A DNA stretch of 64,000 nt from NCBI RefSeq assembly GCF_012569285.1, contig NZ_CP046198.1:188313-252312 (forward strand), in the 5' to 3' direction. Each line of letters opens with the position of its first letter. The stretch's first letter is position 1. This DNA is from Enterobacteriaceae endosymbiont of Donacia proxima. Lineage in GTDB: Bacteria; Pseudomonadota; Gammaproteobacteria; Enterobacterales; Enterobacteriaceae. Below, piece after piece: positions 45,896-55,788 of this stretch. The position numbers were made by a program, and so were the translations under genes. The notes under the pieces were generated by a model that saw nothing but the letters and a program-made list of their open reading frames with translations, did not search any database and was not told the origin of the DNA.

Positions 45896-48800
45896 TTAAT
45901 TAAATTCTAATTTAATATTTTTTTGGTTTAATAAATTAATAAATTTATTAAATACATTTATTTCAGTTGTAATAAAATAAGATTTTTTAAAATATATTTT
46001 TTTTCTAAAATTTAATTTTTCATAAAAAAAATATATTTGTATGTTTTTTTTACAATTTTTTTTCTCAAAAAAAAGTATTTTTTTTAAATTTTTAAAAAAA
46101 ATAATATTATGTAAAATTTTTTTATTTTTAAAAATAATATTTATTTTATTTAAATATTTTTCTCTTGCAGTTGTTATATCTAAAATATTATTAACATCAC
46201 AAATAAATAATTTTAAAAAATTATTAAAATATAATATTCCATTTATAATAACTATATTATTTAATGTAACTATATTATTTTTATTATTTAATATGTTTGA
46301 AAATAAATTTATTTCTAATACAGCAGAATTATCATCTAAATGAAATAATAATATTTTTTGTTTTTTTTTATTATAAGAAGTACGGATATTATTAATTATA
46401 CCTCCTATTGTAATTCTTATCGGTTTTTTATAATTTTTTAAAAAATATTTTATATTATTTTGTTTAGTATAAAATAAAATTTCTTTTAAAAATCCATCTA
46501 GTGGATGACCTGTTAAATAAAAACCTAAAATATTTTTTTCTTTTATGAGAATATCTTTATTTGTCCATGACAAATTAATATCATTAAAAATATAATTGTT
46601 ATCTTTTAATAGAGAAGTATTTTTTTTATTAAAAAAATCTATTTGTTTTGTTTGTTTTTCTTTTAAATATTTATTTGTTAATTTTATAATTTTTTCTAAA
46701 TTATTTATTAATAATCCTCTATTAAAATTAAATAAATCTAATGATCCAGATAATATTAATGTTTCTATAATCCTTTTATTAAGTTTAGAAAAATTTATTC
46801 TTGTAAAGAAATGAAATATAGATTTAAAATAACCTATTTTTTTTCTAGCATTTAATATATTAAATGCTAATTGTTCTCCAATACCTTTTATAGCTCCTAA
46901 TCCATAAATAATATGTCTATTTTTATTAACATGAAATTTATATAAACTTAAATTAATATTAGGTGATAAAATTTTAATTTTCATTTTTTTACATTCATGT
47001 ATTAAATGAATAATTTTATTTTTATTATCCATCTCTGATGTTAAAACTGCTGCCATAAATTCTGCTGGATAATATACTTTTAACCATAAAGTTTGATAAG
47101 ATATTAAAGCATATCCCACAGAATGAGATTTATTAAATCCATATGAGGCAAATTTTTCTAAATAGTCGAAAATTTTCATAGATAATTTATTATCAATATT
47201 TAATTTTTGAGAACCTTGTAAAAAACGTTTTCTTTGCTTTGACATTTCTTTATGTTGTTTTTTACTAATTACTCTTCTTAAAATATCTGCTTCTCCTAAA
47301 CTATAATTTGCTAATACTTGAGCTATTTTCATTACTTGTTCTTGATACAAAATAATACCATATGTAGATTTTAATATTGGTTTTAATTTTTCATGCTGCC
47401 AATTTTTATCAGGATACGAAATAATTTCTCTACCATGTTTTCTATTAATAAAATTTTCGACCATTCCTGATTGTAATGGGCCAGGTCTATATAAAGCTAA
47501 TAACGCTATTAAATCTTCAAAATTATCAGGTTGTAATTGTATAATTAATTCTTTAATTCCTTTTGATTCTAATTGGAAAATACCCGTAGTTTTAGCTTTT
47601 TTTAAAAAATTAAAAATTTTTTTATCATCTAAATCAAGATTATTAATATCTAATAATTTTTTATTATCTTGAATAAGTTTTTTATTAATCATCTTTACTG
47701 CATGATGAATAACTGTTAAAGTTCTTAAACCTAAAAAATCAAATTTTACTAAACCTATATCTTCTATATCATTTTTATCAAATTGAGTAACTATATTACT
47801 ACCATTATAATCACAATATATAGTTGTATATTTTATAATATTATCAGGAGATATAACAACACCTCCAGCATGTTTCCCAATATTTCTAACTGTACCTTCT
47901 AATTTTAAAGATGTATTAACTAATTCTTTAATATTATTATCTGATTTATATAAATTAAATAATTTTTTATTTTTTAAAAAAGCTTTTTTTAAATTAATAC
48001 CTATATCTACTGGAATTAATTTTGAAATACGATTAATAAAATCGTATGGATAACCTAAAACTCTTCCGACATCTCTAATAACAGATTTTGCGGTCATTGT
48101 TCCAAATGTTATAATTTGAAACACTGATTCAGATCCATATATTTTTTTTACGTGATTAATAACTAAATCACGTTTTTCCATACAAAAATCAATATCAAAA
48201 TCTGGTAATGAAACTCTTTCTTTATTTAAAAATCTTTCAAAAATTAAATCAAATTTTATAGGATCTAAATTAGTAATGTTTAAAACATAAGCTATTAAAG
48301 AACCTGCTCCTGAACCTCTTGCTGGCCCTACAGGAATATTATTTTTTTTAGCCCATTGAACAAATTCCATAACTATAAGAAAATAACTAGGAAAACCCAT
48401 TTGATTAATAATTTTTAATTCTTGATCTAATCTTTTTTGATATTGTATATTTTTTCTTTTAAAATCATTTACATTAGGATATAGAATATTTAATTTTTTT
48501 TTTAAACCTGTATAAGCTTTTTTAAAAATATAATTTTCTAGTGTAATGTTTTTTTTCATTATAAATTTTGGTAAAAAAGATTTACCTAATGATAAAAATA
48601 AACTACATCTTTTTGCTATTTCTACACTATTAGATAGTGCTTCTGGGATATCTTTAAATAAAAGACACATTTCTTCTGTATTTTTTAAAAATTGTTCTTT
48701 ACTATAATGATTATTATGATAATTTTTATTTATAGTTAAACCTTTATTAATTGCAATACGAATTTCATGTGCATAATAATCTTCTTTATTTAGAAAACGA

Positions 48801-49405
48801 ACATCATTAGTAGCGACTAAAGGAATATTAAAATAACTTGATAAATCTACAATTAAATTAATGTAATCTTCTTCATCTACACGATTTGTACGTATTATTT
48901 CAAAATAAAAACGATTATTAAAATATTTTTTATAAAAAGAAATTAATTTTTTTATTATAAAAATATTTTTTTGTAAAATATTTTTTCCTATTTCTCCTTT
49001 TATTCCTCCGGATAATATAATTAATCCTTTATTATACTTTGAAAGTAAATTATAAGTTATTATAGGACCTAAGTTATTATCATAACCATTTTTATAACTA
49101 TTAAATATTAATAATTTTAAATTTTGATAACCAATATTATTCATTACTAATATAGTTATATTAGAAAATTTATAATTATTTAAATTTTTAATTTTAAAAT
49201 CTGCTCCAGTTATAGCTTTTAATCCTGAATTATGTGATTTTTTATAAAATTTAACTAGACCAAATATATTATTAAAATCTGTAATAGCTATAGCTGGCAT
49301 ATTAAATAATACAGCTTTATTTATAATTTGTTTTATTTTTGCAAGACCATCTTTAATGGAATAATCACTATGTACATGTAAATGTATAAATTTATGATAA
49401 TTCAT
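45896..49405 (-). CDS. dnaE: DNA polymerase III alpha subunit
   Basis: DnaE is the replicative polymerase. It has 1169 aa (1160 in E. coli). The N-terminal PHP domain starts FIHLHVHSDYSIKDGL. The catalytic palm has PARGSGAGSLIAY and the three-Asp motif PDFDIDF. YRPGPLQSGMVE and the helix-hairpin-helix IYGLGAIKGIGEQ follow. The C-terminal 150 residues, which include the OB fold and tau-binding region, are lysine-rich and diverged. In E. coli rnhB, lpxB and lpxA lie between dnaE and fabZ; all are gone here. Confidence 0.97.
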   Translation of the reverse strand: MNYHKFIHLHVHSDYSIKDGLAKIKQIINKAVLFNMPAIAITDFNNIFGLVKFYKKSHNSGLKAITGADFKIKNLNNYKFSNITILVMNNIGYQNLKLLIFNSYKNGYDNNLGPIITYNLLSKYNKGLIILSGGIKGEIGKNILQKNIFIIKKLISFYKKYFNNRFYFEIIRTNRVDEEDYINLIVDLSSYFNIPLVATNDVRFLNKEDYYAHEIRIAINKGLTINKNYHNNHYSKEQFLKNTEEMCLLFKDIPEALSNSVEIAKRCSLFLSLGKSFLPKFIMKKNITLENYIFKKAYTGLKKKLNILYPNVNDFKRKNIQYQKRLDQELKIINQMGFPSYFLIVMEFVQWAKKNNIPVGPARGSGAGSLIAYVLNITNLDPIKFDLIFERFLNKERVSLPDFDIDFCMEKRDLVINHVKKIYGSESVFQIITFGTMTAKSVIRDVGRVLGYPYDFINRISKLIPVDIGINLKKAFLKNKKLFNLYKSDNNIKELVNTSLKLEGTVRNIGKHAGGVVISPDNIIKYTTIYCDYNGSNIVTQFDKNDIEDIGLVKFDFLGLRTLTVIHHAVKMINKKLIQDNKKLLDINNLDLDDKKIFNFLKKAKTTGIFQLESKGIKELIIQLQPDNFEDLIALLALYRPGPLQSGMVENFINRKHGREIISYPDKNWQHEKLKPILKSTYGIILYQEQVMKIAQVLANYSLGEADILRRVISKKQHKEMSKQRKRFLQGSQKLNIDNKLSMKIFDYLEKFASYGFNKSHSVGYALISYQTLWLKVYYPAEFMAAVLTSEMDNKNKIIHLIHECKKMKIKILSPNINLSLYKFHVNKNRHIIYGLGAIKGIGEQLAFNILNARKKIGYFKSIFHFFTRINFSKLNKRIIETLILSGSLDLFNFNRGLLINNLEKIIKLTNKYLKEKQTKQIDFFNKKNTSLLKDNNYIFNDINLSWTNKDILIKEKNILGFYLTGHPLDGFLKEILFYTKQNNIKYFLKNYKKPIRITIGGIINNIRTSYNKKKQKILLFHLDDNSAVLEINLFSNILNNKNNIVTLNNIVIINGILYFNNFLKLFICDVNNILDITTAREKYLNKINIIFKNKKILHNIIFFKNLKKILFFEKKNCKKNIQIYFFYEKLNFRKKIYFKKSYFITTEINVFNKFINLLNQKNIKLEFN

Positions 49406-49447
49406 ATTTTTTGTTAATGTATAAAATTAATTAATCATGTTTAAATT

Positions 49448-49882
49448 TTATTTTGCAATATATATGCATATAATTTTTGCTTTACAAATAATTTTATTAT
49501 TAATTTTTGCTGTACTATTAAAAAATACAAAAGAATTTTTTTTTTTTTTAAAAGTACTTTTTATTATTACTTGATCTCCTGGAAAAAGAAATTTTTTAAA
49601 ACGTACTTGATCTATACCAACTACATAATACATAAATTTTTTTTTATTTACATCACTTTTATAAATTAATAATCCTGTAGTTTGAATCATAGATTCTAAT
49701 AATAATACTCCAGGATAAATAGGATTTTTAGGGAAATGTCCTTGAAAAAAAGGTTCGTTTAAAGAAATATTTTTTATAGCATTCAAAAATTTAAATTTTT
49801 GAAATGCTATAATTTTATCTACTAAAATAAAAGGATATCTATGTGGTAAAAAAGATAAAATTTCATTGATATTTAACATCAT
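49448..49882 (-). CDS. fabZ: 3-Hydroxyacyl-[ACP] dehydratase FabZ
   Basis: FabZ dehydrates 3-hydroxyacyl-ACP in fatty acid synthesis. The frame is open up to 49933, overlapping skp, but the extra residues (MFYLYNKYNKLL...) match nothing. The start near 49882 (MMLNINEILSFLPHRYPF) aligns with E. coli and gives 144 aa (151). The catalytic His and Glu lie in FFQGHFPKNP and YPGVLLLESM. The gene contains an uninterrupted run of 14 A in the coding strand (49536-49549, encoding KKKKN). The exact start is uncertain because no clear ribosome site is visible. Confidence 0.93.
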   Translation of the reverse strand: MMLNINEILSFLPHRYPFILVDKIIAFQKFKFLNAIKNISLNEPFFQGHFPKNPIYPGVLLLESMIQTTGLLIYKSDVNKKKFMYYVVGIDQVRFKKFLFPGDQVIIKSTFKKKKNSFVFFNSTAKINNKIICKAKIICIYIAK

Positions 49883-49916
49883 AATTTTTATTTTTAATAA
49901 AAGTTTATTATATTTA

Positions 49917-50438
49917 TTATATAAATAAAACATTATTTTGTTGAATTGCTAAATTAATTACATCATTTGTTATATCTTTAACATTTTGAATATATGCTAT
50001 TGAAGAAATATCTAAAACAATATTATAATGTTTTTTTTTAGCAATAATATTTATTAATTTATGAATAAAAATTAATATTTTATTACGTGCATTTTCTTGT
50101 TTTTGACGATTTTTTTTTGTATAAAATTTTATTTTTCTTGTTAAAATTTTTTTTTCGTATTTAATTTCTTTTTCTAAATTTTGTCTTGATTTTTTAGATA
50201 AATTTTTATTTTCTAATTTTTTTATTTTAGATAAATATAATTTTTTCATTTTTTTAATAACTAAAAAATCAGAATATAATTCTTTTTCTAATTTTTTAGT
50301 TATTTTTTTTTTTTGAGGTATTACATCGAAAATTTTAGCAATATTAACCACTACTATTTTAGTACAACAGAAAGCTTGTTTATTAAATAAACTAAAAAAA
50401 ATAAAAATTAATAATGTTAATTTAAAAAAATTTTTCAT
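49917..50438 (-). CDS. skp: Periplasmic chaperone Skp (OmpH)
   Basis: Skp holds unfolded outer-membrane proteins in the periplasm on their way to BamA. It has 173 aa (161 in E. coli). A signal peptide covers about residues 1-24 (ending QAFC), then KIVVVNIAKIF aligns with KIAIVNMGSLF. The middle is a long lysine-rich coiled coil, and the end (SSIAYIQNVKDITNDVINLA) matches the E. coli C-terminus. It contains a 12-base A run in the coding strand (50303-50314). It follows bamA by 22 bases. Confidence 0.93.
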   Translation of the reverse strand: MKNFFKLTLLIFIFFSLFNKQAFCCTKIVVVNIAKIFDVIPQKKKITKKLEKELYSDFLVIKKMKKLYLSKIKKLENKNLSKKSRQNLEKEIKYEKKILTRKIKFYTKKNRQKQENARNKILIFIHKLINIIAKKKHYNIVLDISSIAYIQNVKDITNDVINLAIQQNNVLFI

Positions 50439-50460
50439 ATTTAAATACTCCTAAATTATT

Positions 50461-52977
50461 TTATTTTAAATAATTATTTCCATTTTGTGTAAAATTAAAT
50501 TGAATAAACTGAATTTTATCCATTTTATATTTTTTAAATGGATATGCAAAAGAAACAATTATATCACCGAATGAAGTATGAAATTGAAAAGATAAACCTA
50601 TAGACGATCTTATTTGAAAAAAAAGATTAAATTTAGGAATTTTATATAATTTAAATAAATAATTATTTTTCCATGAAGTATCTATTAAATTACCTATATC
50701 TAAAAAAATAGAAGATTTTATTTGTTTTATAAATTTATTTTTTATAAAAGATAAAGGAATAATTAATTCATTATTTATATTAAATAAAATATTACCACCT
50801 ATTGGAATATTAGATAAACAAATAGTTTTTTTATTATTACAATTATATTCTTTTGAAGAATAATAGATACCTTTAGGACCAATACTATTGGATTGGAAAC
50901 CTCTCATCGAATTAGATCCACCTAAATAAAAATTTTTATAAAAAGGATATTTTCCACCTAAAAAACCATTACCATAACTAAAATTAGTTTTAAATAAAAA
51001 AACTATAAAATCATTATTTTGTAAATTACTTTTTAATTTTTGTAAATAAAATAAAGGAAAATATTGTAAATAATTAAAATTAATTTTATAATAACGATTT
51101 TTACTATACCAGGGAATAGAAAAATAAGTATCTATAGAACTTAAAATACCACCTGATGATAAATTAAAATTATTAAAATTTTTAAATATAAATTTGTAAT
51201 GGATCACAAATTCATCTAATAAATAATATTTATATGATTTATTATATTTTTGATATCCTATATTTCTAAGATAATTCCATAACAATAATTGTGGTTCAAT
51301 ATTACTAATTTTATTTTTTATAAATCCAATATTATTTATAATAAATAATTTATTATTAATTGATAATTTAAATATTCCTAAAAAACCTTTGTTTTTATTT
51401 ATATAATTATAAGAAATATTATCATCTTCATTTATAGAATTCAAAAATATTTTTATACCAGAATCTATTTTTTTAAAAAAAGCATGTTTTTTCATAATAA
51501 AAATTTCTAAATAATAATGATAAAAATCTTTATGAAAATCAATATCTACATCATATCCAGTACCTATAAAATTATTTTGTTGTAAAATAGTATTTAACCC
51601 TAATGATCCACCTTTAATTATTCCTAATCCAGTTCTTAAAAAACCTTCATTTTTTTCATCGACTTTAAATATTACATCTAATGTATTTTTTAAATCATTA
51701 TTTTTATATAAATAAATATCTACTTTATTAAAGTATCCTAAAGATAATAATCCTTCTTTTGTTTTTTTTATTAATTTAATATTAAGTGGGTTACCTTCTA
51801 ATTGTAATAATTCATTTCTTAAAATAAAATCTTTAGTAAAATTATTTCCTAAAAAATTTATTTTTCTTACATAATATTTATTGTTAGTTTTTATATAAAT
51901 TAAAATATTAATTGTATTTTTTTTTCTATTTATGATAGGTTGTATTTTTATTTCAGGATATAAAAATCCATTTTCCCTTAAAAATTTTACTATTTTATAT
52001 TTTGATTTAATCACCGTATTAGTTTCATAAATTTTTTTTGGAAAAATATCAATTATATCTATTATTGTTTTTTTTAAATATTTGTTTTTATCTAATTTTA
52101 TTATTATTTTCTTATAATAAAATGGTTGATTTTCTTTAATTTTTATTGTTAAAAATTTTTTTTTCTTATTTCCCACTCCTGATGAACTTTGTATAATATC
52201 TTGTATATGGAATTTTAAATATCCTTGATTTATATAAAAATTATTTAATCGATCTAAAATATAATTAATATCACTAATTTTATATTTTTTCTGTTTTGTA
52301 AAAAAAAATAAAAATTTATTATTAATATTTAAATAATTTAATAAAAAATTAGTCTTATAAACTTTATTACCAGTAATATTAATATAATTAAGATTTATAT
52401 AATTATTTTTTTCAAATAAAATTTGAATATCTATTTTATTATTTAAATATTTTTTTATTTTTATTTTTATATAAGGAAAAAACATAAAATTCTTTAAAAA
52501 GATTGATTTTACATTTTTTTTAAATAATAACAAAGAGTAATTATTAAATATATTGTTTTTTTTTATATTTAATTTATTTAATAAAAAATAAATAAGATCA
52601 TTATCAATAATTTCATTACCTTTAATTTTTATATTATTAATGATTGGTTTTTCTAAAATTTTTACAAAAATTAAATTTTTATATTGAATAATATTTATAT
52701 TGTTTATTAGATTATGTAAACATATTATTTGTAATAAATTAAAAAATTTTTTTTTATAAAAAAAATTTTTCGTTATATATGAATATATTTCATTTTTTTT
52801 AAATTTTATTTTATTTAAATTAAAAGAAATAACTTGATTAATATAATTATTTTTTTTATTTAAATTATTTGCATAACAAAAAATATTTGTATTAAAAATA
52901 AAAAATAAAATAAATAAAAATTTATAATAATTTTTAATTTTTATTAAAATTTTTTTTTTAAAACTGATGAAAATCAT
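50461..52977 (-). CDS. bamA: Outer-membrane assembly factor BamA
   Basis: BamA inserts beta-barrel proteins into the outer membrane. It has 838 aa (810 in E. coli). An N-terminal hydrophobic segment (FLFILFFIFNTNIFCYA, about 20-36) is the likely signal peptide. Five POTRA domains occupy about residues 45-430, followed by the barrel. The conserved L6 motif VRGF reads MRGF in GGSNSMRGFQSNSIGPKG. The C-terminal barrel strand ends FNFTQNGNNYLK. The start overlaps the rseP end by 20 bases; no better start is present. Confidence 0.95.
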   Translation of the reverse strand: MIFISFKKKILIKIKNYYKFLFILFFIFNTNIFCYANNLNKKNNYINQVISFNLNKIKFKKNEIYSYITKNFFYKKKFFNLLQIICLHNLINNINIIQYKNLIFVKILEKPIINNIKIKGNEIIDNDLIYFLLNKLNIKKNNIFNNYSLLLFKKNVKSIFLKNFMFFPYIKIKIKKYLNNKIDIQILFEKNNYINLNYINITGNKVYKTNFLLNYLNINNKFLFFFTKQKKYKISDINYILDRLNNFYINQGYLKFHIQDIIQSSSGVGNKKKKFLTIKIKENQPFYYKKIIIKLDKNKYLKKTIIDIIDIFPKKIYETNTVIKSKYKIVKFLRENGFLYPEIKIQPIINRKKNTINILIYIKTNNKYYVRKINFLGNNFTKDFILRNELLQLEGNPLNIKLIKKTKEGLLSLGYFNKVDIYLYKNNDLKNTLDVIFKVDEKNEGFLRTGLGIIKGGSLGLNTILQQNNFIGTGYDVDIDFHKDFYHYYLEIFIMKKHAFFKKIDSGIKIFLNSINEDDNISYNYINKNKGFLGIFKLSINNKLFIINNIGFIKNKISNIEPQLLLWNYLRNIGYQKYNKSYKYYLLDEFVIHYKFIFKNFNNFNLSSGGILSSIDTYFSIPWYSKNRYYKINFNYLQYFPLFYLQKLKSNLQNNDFIVFLFKTNFSYGNGFLGGKYPFYKNFYLGGSNSMRGFQSNSIGPKGIYYSSKEYNCNNKKTICLSNIPIGGNILFNINNELIIPLSFIKNKFIKQIKSSIFLDIGNLIDTSWKNNYLFKLYKIPKFNLFFQIRSSIGLSFQFHTSFGDIIVSFAYPFKKYKMDKIQFIQFNFTQNGNNYLK

Positions 52978-54316
52978 TTATAAATGCGATCCCCATAATT
53001 ATCATTAAAGTAATTATACTAAAAATATATATTAATTGTTTAATTTTATTTGATATTTTTTTATTAATTATTTTTTCAAAAATTAGAAACAATAATTGAC
53101 CACCATCTAATATTGGTAAAGGAAATAAATTAATTATACTTAAATTAATACTTATCATCGCTAAAAACATAAAATAATATGTAATATTATTTCGAAATAA
53201 TATACTTGCAATATGTCCTATAAAAATAGGTCCATTTAATTTAGAAATATTATTTTTATCATAAAATAAAAGAATAAAAGAATTAAAAATTAATTTTACC
53301 ATTTTAATGGTTTGATTTAATGATTTGATCAATGTTTGAATAAAAGTTATTTTATATTGAAAAGATAACTTATTTTTATTTTTATCTACTTTAGGTAAAA
53401 AACCTAAAAAACCAATATTATTTTTTTTTATTGAAGATAAAATATTTAAGTTTATATTATTTTTCTTTCTTTTAATATTTAAATGAATTATTTTATTAGG
53501 ATTATTATAAATAATCTTTTGAAAATTATACCAATCTGTAAATTTTACATTTTCTATTTTTAGAATTTTATCTCCAATTTTTAAATTAGCTTGTTCTGCA
53601 GGAGATCCCGGTATTATATAACTAATAATAGGATAAATTTTTAATTCTTGAGGTAATATTCCCAATATAGTTATTAAATTTCTTTCATTAAGAAAATTAA
53701 GAAAATTTTTATCAAAATTTAATGTCTTTTTTTTAAGAATAGAAGAATTTATTTTACAAAATTCTATATTTATTTTATTTTTTTGACGAATATTTTTAAT
53801 TAACTCTAAATTTAATTTATTCCAGTTATTAACTTTAATATCATTAATTTTTTTAATTTCGATATCAGATTCTAAATTAATTATATTTCCAACAGAAATA
53901 TAATTAATTTCACTAATAATATTTTTTTTTATAGGGGATCCTATTAAAAAAATTATAAAATAAATAAATGTTGCGAAAATAATATTAGCAAAAGGTCCGG
54001 CTAATATAATAAATATTTGTTTCAAAAAATTTAATTGATAAAAAAATAATAATTTAAATTTTTTAATATATTTTATATTATTATTTTTTATCGATTCAGG
54101 CATTTTTACATATCCACCAAAAGGTAATAATCTAATTATATAATTTGTTCCATACCTATCACGATATTGAAATATTTTTTTACCGAAACCTAATGAAAAA
54201 CATTCAACATAAGTATTAAAAAAACGTGCTATAAAAAAATGTCCATATTCATGAATTATAATTAGGCTACTTATAGTAATACAAAATATAATAATATTAT
54301 ATAATATATTTATCAA
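52958..54316 (-). CDS. rseP: Intramembrane zinc protease RseP
   Basis: RseP is a site-2 protease that cleaves the anti-sigma factor RseA and remnant signal peptides. It has 452 aa (450 in E. coli). The zinc motif HEYGH is at residues 22-26, the third ligand is in FPLPILDGG, and PDZ repeats lie between (PGSPAEQANLKIGDKIL). The C-terminus NDFHQF aligns with NDFSRL. It is kept although cdsA, normally upstream, is missing. RseA/RpoE are not in the window; clearance of signal peptides is the more likely role here (inference). Confidence 0.96.
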   Translation of the reverse strand: MINILYNIIIFCITISSLIIIHEYGHFFIARFFNTYVECFSLGFGKKIFQYRDRYGTNYIIRLLPFGGYVKMPESIKNNNIKYIKKFKLLFFYQLNFLKQIFIILAGPFANIIFATFIYFIIFLIGSPIKKNIISEINYISVGNIINLESDIEIKKINDIKVNNWNKLNLELIKNIRQKNKINIEFCKINSSILKKKTLNFDKNFLNFLNERNLITILGILPQELKIYPIISYIIPGSPAEQANLKIGDKILKIENVKFTDWYNFQKIIYNNPNKIIHLNIKRKKNNINLNILSSIKKNNIGFLGFLPKVDKNKNKLSFQYKITFIQTLIKSLNQTIKMVKLIFNSFILLFYDKNNISKLNGPIFIGHIASILFRNNITYYFMFLAMISINLSIINLFPLPILDGGQLLFLIFEKIINKKISNKIKQLIYIFSIITLMIIMGIAFINDFHQF

Positions 54317-54393
54317 AATTATAACTCCTAGAATTAATATTGATCTTCATAAAAATATATAAGTTTTTTTACAAAAAAATAAAAATAATTTAT

Positions 54394-55131
54394 TTAATCT
54401 CCACCAAAACGACGATGTCTTTCTTTAAAAGCATTAAGTGCTTGTTTAAAATCATGTTCATTAAAATCAGGCCATAATGTTTGAGTAAAATATAATTCTG
54501 AATAGGCAATTTGCCAAATTAAAAAATTACTAATACGATGTTCACCTCCTGTTCTAATTACTAGATCTACTGGAAAAATATTATTTAAACAAATATGATT
54601 ATTTATCATATCTTCATTAATATCATTAGGATGTAATATCCTTTTATAAATTTTAAAAGCTATTTTTTTTATACTATTAATTATATCCCAACGTCCACCA
54701 TAATTTATGGCTATATTTAATAATAATTTATTATTATTTTTTGTTAAAAATTCTGCTTTAGTAATAGATTTTTGTAAAGAAAAATCTAATTGATTTATAT
54801 CACCAATAATTTTTAAACGTATATCTTGTTTTTTTAAATTTATTGTTTCTATATCTAAGATTTCTTGAAATAAATTCATTAAAAATTTAATTTCTTGATT
54901 AGATCTTTTCCAATTTTCACTACTAAAAGCGTATAAAGTTAATGCTTTAATTTTATATTTTAATGATAAACCAATAATTTTTTTTACAGTTTTTACTCCT
55001 TTTTTATGTCCTAAATATTTTAATTTTTTATTTTTTTTTGCCCATCTTCTATTACCATCCATAATAATGGCAATATGTCTAGGACAATAATGAATACGAT
55101 TAATATTTTTTTGTAAAATTATTTTTTCCAT
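54394..55131 (-). CDS. uppS: Undecaprenyl diphosphate synthase
   Basis: UppS (IspU) makes the C55 lipid carrier for cell-wall synthesis from farnesyl and isopentenyl diphosphates. It has 245 aa (253 in E. coli). The catalytic Asp25 lies in HIAIIMDGNRRWAKK, and the C-terminal RTGGEHRISNFLIWQ and ERHRRFGG are intact. In E. coli dxr precedes and cdsA follows it in this cluster; both are absent here, so isoprenoid precursors must come from genes elsewhere or from the host. Confidence 0.97.
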   Translation of the reverse strand: MEKIILQKNINRIHYCPRHIAIIMDGNRRWAKKNKKLKYLGHKKGVKTVKKIIGLSLKYKIKALTLYAFSSENWKRSNQEIKFLMNLFQEILDIETINLKKQDIRLKIIGDINQLDFSLQKSITKAEFLTKNNNKLLLNIAINYGGRWDIINSIKKIAFKIYKRILHPNDINEDMINNHICLNNIFPVDLVIRTGGEHRISNFLIWQIAYSELYFTQTLWPDFNEHDFKQALNAFKERHRRFGGD

Positions 55132-55199
55132 TTTTAAAAATTTAAAATTTTACTATATAAATAAATAAAAAATAACTTTTATTTTTAGTAAAAATAAAA

Positions 55200-55754
55200 T
55201 TAGCATAATAAATTTTTTTCTATTTTTTTAAAAAATTCTTGAATATTTTTAACATAAAAAATTGTTTGTTTTTGAATTTTATTATACAATTCTTTTTCTT
55301 GATTCTCATTTATTTGTTTATATTTTAATAAATTTTTAATTTTATGATTTGATTTCCTACGTATATTTCTAATATTAATTTTATTTTTTTCAGTTTCTAT
55401 TTTTAGATTTTTTATAATTTTTATTTTTCTAGATTCTGTAATAGAAGGTATATATACATATATATCACATCCAATAATTTTAGTTGTTACATCTAAATTT
55501 GCGAGTATAATACTTTTTTCTATATTTTTTTTTATTGTAGAATCAAAAGGTGTAATTTTAAGAGTAGAATTATTTTCTAAAACTATAGAAGATATATGAT
55601 TAATAGGTGTTAATTTCTTATTTAATTTTAAACAAATATGATTTAATAAACAAGGAGATAATCTATTTTGTGATAAAATATTAACTTTTTTTATAAATGA
55701 ATTTAAACATTTTTGCATACTTTTTTCATTATCATTAATGATTTTGTTATCCAT
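55200..55754 (-). CDS. frr: Ribosome recycling factor
   Basis: RRF splits post-termination ribosomes together with EF-G. The ATG at 55754 is preferred over the in-frame one at 55769: an AAGGA site lies 8 bases before it, and the length becomes 184 aa (185 in E. coli). Conserved are SRLSP-like NRLSPCLLNH, LKITPFD, PSITESRKI and NIRNIRRKSN. It is 34 bases after pyrH. Confidence 0.95.
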   Translation of the reverse strand: MDNKIINDNEKSMQKCLNSFIKKVNILSQNRLSPCLLNHICLKLNKKLTPINHISSIVLENNSTLKITPFDSTIKKNIEKSIILANLDVTTKIIGCDIYVYIPSITESRKIKIIKNLKIETEKNKINIRNIRRKSNHKIKNLLKYKQINENQEKELYNKIQKQTIFYVKNIQEFFKKIEKNLLC

Positions 55755-55788
55755 ATAACTATCCTTCATTTAAACTAAATTTATTTAT

